A stretch of 64,000 nt of DNA from UBA9160 sp035489755 (GTDB lineage: Bacteria; Myxococcota_A; UBA9160), in contig DATGZK010000093.1 of NCBI GenBank assembly GCA_035489755.1, positions 56,336-120,335 of the forward strand. The letters run 5' to 3'. Within the stretch, counting starts at the first letter, position 1. Each line of letters begins with the position of its first letter. The notes under the pieces were generated by a model, which was not told the origin of the DNA, ran no database searches, and saw only the letters and a list, made by a program, of their open reading frames with translations. Positions 60,094 to 64,000 of this stretch are shown here, piece by piece. The translations under genes and the position numbers were made by a program.

Positions 60094-60971
60094 ATGCCCT
60101 CCAAGATGATCCGCGAGATGCGGTCAAGCTCTCCTTCACCATAGAACTCGATCTCGATTTGCCCGCGTCCGCCCGAGGCCCCGGCCACCCGCACACGGGT
60201 CTTGAGGCGCTCGCGGAGCGCGTCCACGAGGTGCCCGAGGTTCGGATCGGCGGGAGAAGGGGCGGCTCTCGGCTTGCGCTCGCCTGTGCTGGCGAGATTG
60301 CGCGCGGCCTCTTCGGCGGCGCGCACAGAAAGCTGCTGCGCCACGATGCGGTCCCGCAGCTGGCGGCGGTGCTCTGGACTTTGGATCTGGAGGAGGGCCT
60401 TCGCGTGGCCCACCGAAAGGCGGCCATGCTCGACGTCGCCTTGGAGATCGCGTCCGAGCTCGAGCAGGCGCAGGTGATTTGCCACGGTCGAGCGGTCGAG
60501 GGCCACGCGTTCGCCAATTTCTTCCTGGGTCGCGCCGCCCTCGGCGAGAGCCCGGAAGGCCAGTGCGAGCTCGATCGGATTTAGGTCGTGGCGCTGCACG
60601 TTCTCGACCAGCGCCAGCTCGAGCCTGTCCTTGGGGGCGATCTCAGCGATCACCGCGGGAATTGTCTTGCGACCTGCCACCTGCGCGGCGCGCCAGCGCC
60701 GCTCTCCCACGACGAGCTCGTAGCGATCCCCGGCCGCGCGCACGACCACGGGCTGGAGGATGCCGTGACGCCGGATCGAGTCTGCAAGGCGTTCGAGCTG
60801 CTCCGCGTCAAAAGTGCGCCTTGGCTGTTCGGGATTCGGATCGATCCGCTCGACTTCGATCTCCGCGGGCCCGCCCGTACTCGACGCCGCGACCGGAGAG
60901 GACGCACCCGTGCCGGCGCCCGGGATCAGCGCCCCAAGACCCCGACCGAGCGCGCTGCGACCTTTGGTCAT
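60090..60971 (-). CDS. parB: Chromosome partitioning protein ParB
   Basis: 293 residues from ATG 60971, four bases after parA. ALGRGLGALIP N-terminal ParA-contact motif, IDPNPEQPRRTFD, CTP-binding GERRWRAAQ and ENVQRHDLNPIELA, and HTH TQEEIGERVALDRSTVANHLRLL. Loads at parS, candidates for which lie upstream of rsmG at 62530 and 62588. Confidence 0.97.
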   Translation of the reverse strand: MTKGRSALGRGLGALIPGAGTGASSPVAASSTGGPAEIEVERIDPNPEQPRRTFDAEQLERLADSIRRHGILQPVVVRAAGDRYELVVGERRWRAAQVAGRKTIPAVIAEIAPKDRLELALVENVQRHDLNPIELALAFRALAEGGATQEEIGERVALDRSTVANHLRLLELGRDLQGDVEHGRLSVGHAKALLQIQSPEHRRQLRDRIVAQQLSVRAAEEAARNLASTGERKPRAAPSPADPNLGHLVDALRERLKTRVRVAGASGGRGQIEIEFYGEGELDRISRIILEGM

Positions 60972-60975
60972 GGGC

Positions 60976-61794
60976 CTAATCCGATGACGCGCCGGACTCG
61001 TCCGGCACAGCGCTCGCACTGCCGGGGGATCCCTCCGTCCGTCGGAGGAGCTCGTCCGTGAGTTTCAAGTAACTCATGGCGCCTTTCGAGTGAACGTCGT
61101 AGAGGAGAATGGGCATGCCGTGGCTCGGTGCCTCGCTAAGCCGCACGTTTCGGGGGATCCATGTTTCGAAAACCAGCTCGCCGAAGTGCGCCCGCACATC
61201 CTTCAGCACTTGGCGGCTCAGGCTGTTTCGTAGGTCGACCATCGTAGGGACAATCCCGCCCAGCACAAGATTCGGGTTTAGGCTGCGGCGCACGAGCTCC
61301 ACCGTCTCGAGCAGACGCGCGAGGCCTTCGAGCGCGTAGTACTCGCACTGCAGGGGGATGAGGACCTCGTCCGCTGCGGTGAGAGCGTTGAGGGTGAGCA
61401 GACCCAAAGAAGGCGGGCAGTCGATCACGATGTAGTGGAACGCCTCCCGCAGGTCCGACATCGCTTGCTCGAGTCGACGCTCCCGGTTCGGGATCGAGAC
61501 GAGTTCGATCTCGGCGCCCACGAGATCCCGCCCAGACGGAGCGACCTTCAAGAACTCGAGCTCGGTGGGAACCGCGACATCCTTCATGACGCATTCACCG
61601 ATGAGTGCGTCATAGACTTGACGCGCAGGCTGGGTAAGTCCGAAGGCGCTGCTCGCATTCGCTTGCGGGTCGAGGTCGACGAGCAAGGTCGAGCGCTCGG
61701 AGGCCGCAAGGGAGGCGGAGAGGTTCACCGCGGTGGTGGTCTTCCCAACACCGCCCTTTTGATTCACGACGGCGAAAACACGGCCACGCGGCAT
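60976..61794 (-). CDS. parA: Chromosome partitioning ATPase ParA (Soj)
   Basis: 272 residues. Deviant Walker A NQKGGVGKTTTAVNLS, then LLVDLDPQANASSAFG, YIVIDCPPSLGLLTLNALTAAD and VLGGIVPTMVD. It drives origin segregation with ParB. Confidence 0.97.
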   Translation of the reverse strand: MPRGRVFAVVNQKGGVGKTTTAVNLSASLAASERSTLLVDLDPQANASSAFGLTQPARQVYDALIGECVMKDVAVPTELEFLKVAPSGRDLVGAEIELVSIPNRERRLEQAMSDLREAFHYIVIDCPPSLGLLTLNALTAADEVLIPLQCEYYALEGLARLLETVELVRRSLNPNLVLGGIVPTMVDLRNSLSRQVLKDVRAHFGELVFETWIPRNVRLSEAPSHGMPILLYDVHSKGAMSYLKLTDELLRRTEGSPGSASAVPDESGASSD

Positions 61795-61872
61795 GGCACT
61801 CTATCCCCGGGGGGAAAGCGGTGGGGGTTTCTGGATAGGTATCATATTGCCTAGGTCTGCGTCCATCCGGTG

Positions 61873-62526
61873 CTACTCGCGTTTGTGTCCGAGCCAAAGC
61901 GAGCGAGCTGGCCCCCCTAGGGGTACCCGATAGCGCACGATCCCCTCGCGATCGACTCCTGCCTGGAGTCCAACCTTTGGGGCACGACTTGCCCCCGGTA
62001 CGATCAGCCAACCGCCCGGCCGGACCCAAGGGAGAAGAAGGGCAACCGCCTCGGGCGGCGGAGCGGCCGCCTGGGCAATGCCCGCGTCGTGTGGGGAAGG
62101 CGAAAGGGACTCAGCCCTGCCGTGGCGGGCCTCCACATTCACAAGGCCAAGCTCGCGGATCACCATCCGCTGGAAATGGTGCCGGCGCACGCGGGCTTCG
62201 ATCAAGAGGACCTGGCGCTCGGGATGAAGAATCGCAAGGGGTAAGCCCGGGAAGCCGGCTCCCGAGCCCACGTCTACAAGGGAGCCCATCGCCGCGGGGA
62301 TGACGCTCGCCAGAGCGGCCGAGTCGAGAATGAGGCGCCGAATCACGGACTCGGCGGTGCGATGCCCTGTGAGGTTGATCCGCAGGGCCCAACGTTCGAC
62401 CAGAATCGCGAGCTCCAAGAGCGCCTCCAAGGCGGGCGCTTGGCACTCCGGCAGGGCAGGCAGCGCTGCCAGGCCCTCGGCCAGCAGCCCCAGGAGCTCG
62501 AGCTTGGAGGAATCCGACCTGTTCAG
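61873..62526 (-). CDS. rsmG: 16S rRNA (guanine527-N7) methyltransferase RsmG
   Basis: SAM motif SLVDVGSGAGFPGLPLAIL and VLLIEARVRRHHFQRMV identify it. The first ATG/GTG/TTG is TTG 62430, which would cut into the N-terminal helical region. The same frame upstream still reads like RsmG (LELLGLLAEGLAALPALPECQAPALEALLELAIL), so initiation at CTG 62526 behind GGGGAA is preferred (217 residues). That ribosome site overlaps a parS-like element. mnmE and mnmG, usual neighbours, are absent. Confidence 0.88.
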   Translation of the reverse strand: MNRSDSSKLELLGLLAEGLAALPALPECQAPALEALLELAILVERWALRINLTGHRTAESVIRRLILDSAALASVIPAAMGSLVDVGSGAGFPGLPLAILHPERQVLLIEARVRRHHFQRMVIRELGLVNVEARHGRAESLSPSPHDAGIAQAAAPPPEAVALLLPWVRPGGWLIVPGASRAPKVGLQAGVDREGIVRYRVPLGGPARSLWLGHKRE

Positions 62527-62529
62527 GCG

Positions 62530-62545
62530 TGTTCCCCGTGGAACG
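62530..62545. other. parS-like site 1
   Basis: TGTTCCCCGTGGAACG: a near match to the parS consensus TGTTTCACGTGAAACA (GTTCC/GGAAC arms kept, one central mismatch). Four bases upstream of the proposed rsmG start and 2.5 kb from parB. Confidence 0.75.
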
Positions 62546-62587
62546 TTCGAGGAGGGCGGGGCCCGCGCCCAACACGCGAACGCGAGA

Positions 62588-62603
62588 CGTTCCCCGTGGA
62601 ACG
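62588..62603. other. parS-like site 2
   Basis: CGTTCCCCGTGGAACG, identical to site 1 at 15 of 16 positions and 58 bases away, in the jag-rsmG spacer. Two nearby copies make chance unlikely. Confidence 0.75.
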
Positions 62604-62615
62604 CTCGCGAAGCCC

Positions 62616-63500
62616 TTAGCCCTCGGTCCGATTGGAAACCTCGGCTTGGCGCCGGGCCTCTTCGTACTCGGGAGCTCCTTCGGGAACCACCACGACCTGC
62701 CGGTAGCGACCCGAGCCCACGCTCATCGTCACGACACCCTCGAAGTCCCGAAGTGCCACGTGGACGATGCGGCGGTCCTTGGGGTTCATGGGATCGATCG
62801 CGACCGATCGGCCGGTCTCGGTGGCCCGCTGGGCGGCGCGCTCGGCAAGGCGCGCGAGGTACGCCTCGCGGCGATCGGAGTCCCCCTCTGCATCCACAAC
62901 GACGCGCAGGTTCTCGTCGCCCGTTCTTAGGACGACTTGGTTTGCGAGGAGCTGGATCGCATCAATGGATCTCGCGTCCCCGGCCGTCACCTTCATCGCA
63001 GCGGATCCACGCAGGCCGATCGCGATGAGATTCCCCTCTCGCCCTTCACTCATCTCGAACGGGCCCACCTCCATGCGCTCGATCAGTCCGAGGACGAACT
63101 CTCCGACCGGACTGAGCGGGGTCCGGGCGCTTCCCACGGAAGGCTCTTCTGCTTCCGGAGCCGGGGCCGGGCTCAGCTTTGGAGGCTGCGTCGCGGGCCG
63201 ATCGGACTCGCCCCCGCGGCGCGGCTCGCGAAATCGGCTTTCTCCTCGTCCCTCCGTCTGCCTTCCCCCGGGCCGTTCGGCGGGCCGATCCGGGCCCCGG
63301 GGCGCTCCGCCCCTTTGCTTTCGGTCGCGCAAGGCCGCAACGATCAGCACTCGCGCTGCGAGTCCGAAGATCTCGCCGGGAGGGGGCTCGACGACGTCGA
63401 GTTCATCCTCGCGGGCGGAAAAGAAGCTGGAAGCCTTCGCAAGAGCTTCGCTTCGGTTTGCTCCAACGAACTCTCGCCACTCGCTTCTCGCGTCGTACAT
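62616..63500 (-). CDS. jag: Jag/KhpB RNA-binding protein
   Basis: 294 residues. Jag-N domain at the start, a long Arg/Pro/Gly-rich linker (about 60-125), KH domain (GLRGSAAMKVTAGDARSIDAIQLLANQVV) and R3H domain (YLARLAERAAQRATETGRSVAIDPMNPKDRRIVH). Between yidC and rsmG as in most bacteria. Confidence 0.94.
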   Translation of the reverse strand: MYDARSEWREFVGANRSEALAKASSFFSAREDELDVVEPPPGEIFGLAARVLIVAALRDRKQRGGAPRGPDRPAERPGGRQTEGRGESRFREPRRGGESDRPATQPPKLSPAPAPEAEEPSVGSARTPLSPVGEFVLGLIERMEVGPFEMSEGREGNLIAIGLRGSAAMKVTAGDARSIDAIQLLANQVVLRTGDENLRVVVDAEGDSDRREAYLARLAERAAQRATETGRSVAIDPMNPKDRRIVHVALRDFEGVVTMSVGSGRYRQVVVVPEGAPEYEEARRQAEVSNRTEG

Positions 63501-63509
63501 CGACTCCTC

Positions 63510-64000
63510 CTACTTCGCGACGGCCATGCTCCGCTTGAGCCAGTACTGGTGACCTACCGCCAACAGATTGCTCACCAGCCAGTAGAGCACGAGGCCTGAG
63601 GGGAACTGATAGAAGAGGACGGTGAACATCACCGGCATGACCGTCATCATCATGCGCGCCTGGGCGGGATCCATGCTGGTGCTCGGTGTCAGCCGCTGCT
63701 GGAGCACCATGCTGGCGCCCATGACGAGCGGGAGGATCCGCACCGGGAGATCGAGAATGGGAAGGATCCCCACCTGCTCGGGAGCCGAAAGGTCGCGGAT
63801 CCAACCGAAAAAGGGCGCTTGCCGCAGGTCAATCGAACTCTGAAGGGCGTAATAGAGGCCGATAAACACCGGGAACTGAAGCAGGATCGGGAGACACCCT
63901 CCGAGCGGATTCACACCCGACTCTTTGTAGAGCTTCATCATCTCCTGTGACTGACGCGAGCGATTGTCTGCGTACTTCTCCTGGAGCTCTTTGATCCGGG
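63510..64000 (-). CDS. yidC: Membrane insertase YidC, C-terminal part (5' end outside window)
   Basis: At least 163 codons, open through base 64000. MKLYKESGVNPLGGCLPILLQFPVFIGLYYALQ contains the conserved GGCLPxLLQxP motif of YidC. TMs PFFGWIRDLSAPEQVGILPILDLPVR and LFYQFPSGLVLYWLVSNLLAVGHQY follow. Inserts proteins into the inner membrane. Confidence 0.97.
   Translation of the reverse strand, partial: RIKELQEKYADNRSRQSQEMMKLYKESGVNPLGGCLPILLQFPVFIGLYYALQSSIDLRQAPFFGWIRDLSAPEQVGILPILDLPVRILPLVMGASMVLQQRLTPSTSMDPAQARMMMTVMPVMFTVLFYQFPSGLVLYWLVSNLLAVGHQYWLKRSMAVAK

Noticed and set aside
62111..62575. A 154-codon frame overlapping rsmG
   Set aside because: Out of frame with the clear RsmG motifs; a shadow.

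Overview
The window is GC-rich chromosomal DNA of a Gram-negative bacterium (outer-membrane porins, lipoproteins, TonB/ExbBD, tripartite efflux). Several points suggest a deltaproteobacterial-type lineage (Myxococcota, Desulfobacterota or Binatota), although no rRNA is present to settle it: the jag / rsmG / parA / parB / bactofilin / ATP-synthase order with split b and b' subunits and no a or c subunit genes, an AgmX/PglI-like C-terminal domain, and an MXAN_5187-like protein. Two parS-like sites near the right end suggest that this end lies near the replication origin. No tRNA, rRNA, CRISPR or insertion sequence was found.

Layout. 1-4.6 kb: 3' end of an RND permease gene with its adaptor and outer-membrane channel. 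4.7-24.9 kb: a locus transcribed almost entirely leftward, with a giant two-partner-secretion exoprotein and its transporter, two near-twin PEP-CTERM proteins around a PstS-like protein, a TPR membrane glycosyltransferase-like protein, a Porin_5 porin, three lipoproteins, a private TonB-ExbD-ExbB set, a divergent AraC regulator and a lone sigma region-2 protein. 25.7-32.4 kb: a pseudo-receiver response regulator, then a two-part arsenic island (ArsR1-ArsC-Acr3 plus a broken aquaporin; ArsR2-ArsI::ArsM fusion plus an ArsN-like acetyltransferase). 32.5-38.4 kb: a PfkB::SIS fusion with a DapA-like aldolase, enolase, a fatty acid hydroxylase-type protein and TetR. 38.4-42.5 kb: BtuFCD-type cobalamin/iron uptake, divergent from periplasmic MsrA/MsrB. 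42.9-48.6 kb: polyprenyl synthase, RadA, and bioBFD behind a BirA-type operator. 49-53.5 kb: an OprO/P porin, a decayed Phd-VapC pair, NagA and a conserved unknown. 53.5-64 kb: atpF'FHAGDC, bactofilin, ParB, ParA, RsmG, Jag and partial YidC.

How the parts work together. The 4.7-24.9 kb locus reads as one surface-assembly and energy-transduction system. Its gene content recalls the phosphate-starvation TPS cluster of Pseudomonas aeruginosa (PdtA/PdtB with ExbB2/ExbD2 and a PstS-like phosphatase nearby), with PEP-CTERM sorting and a glycosyltransferase added. The arsenic island combines arsenate reduction and efflux with methylation and demethylation joined on one polypeptide, each half behind its own ArsR and palindromic operator. 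Translational coupling by 4-base GTGA/ATGA overlaps is very common here. Several genes have no usable ATG/GTG/TTG but do have a strong Shine-Dalgarno before CTG.
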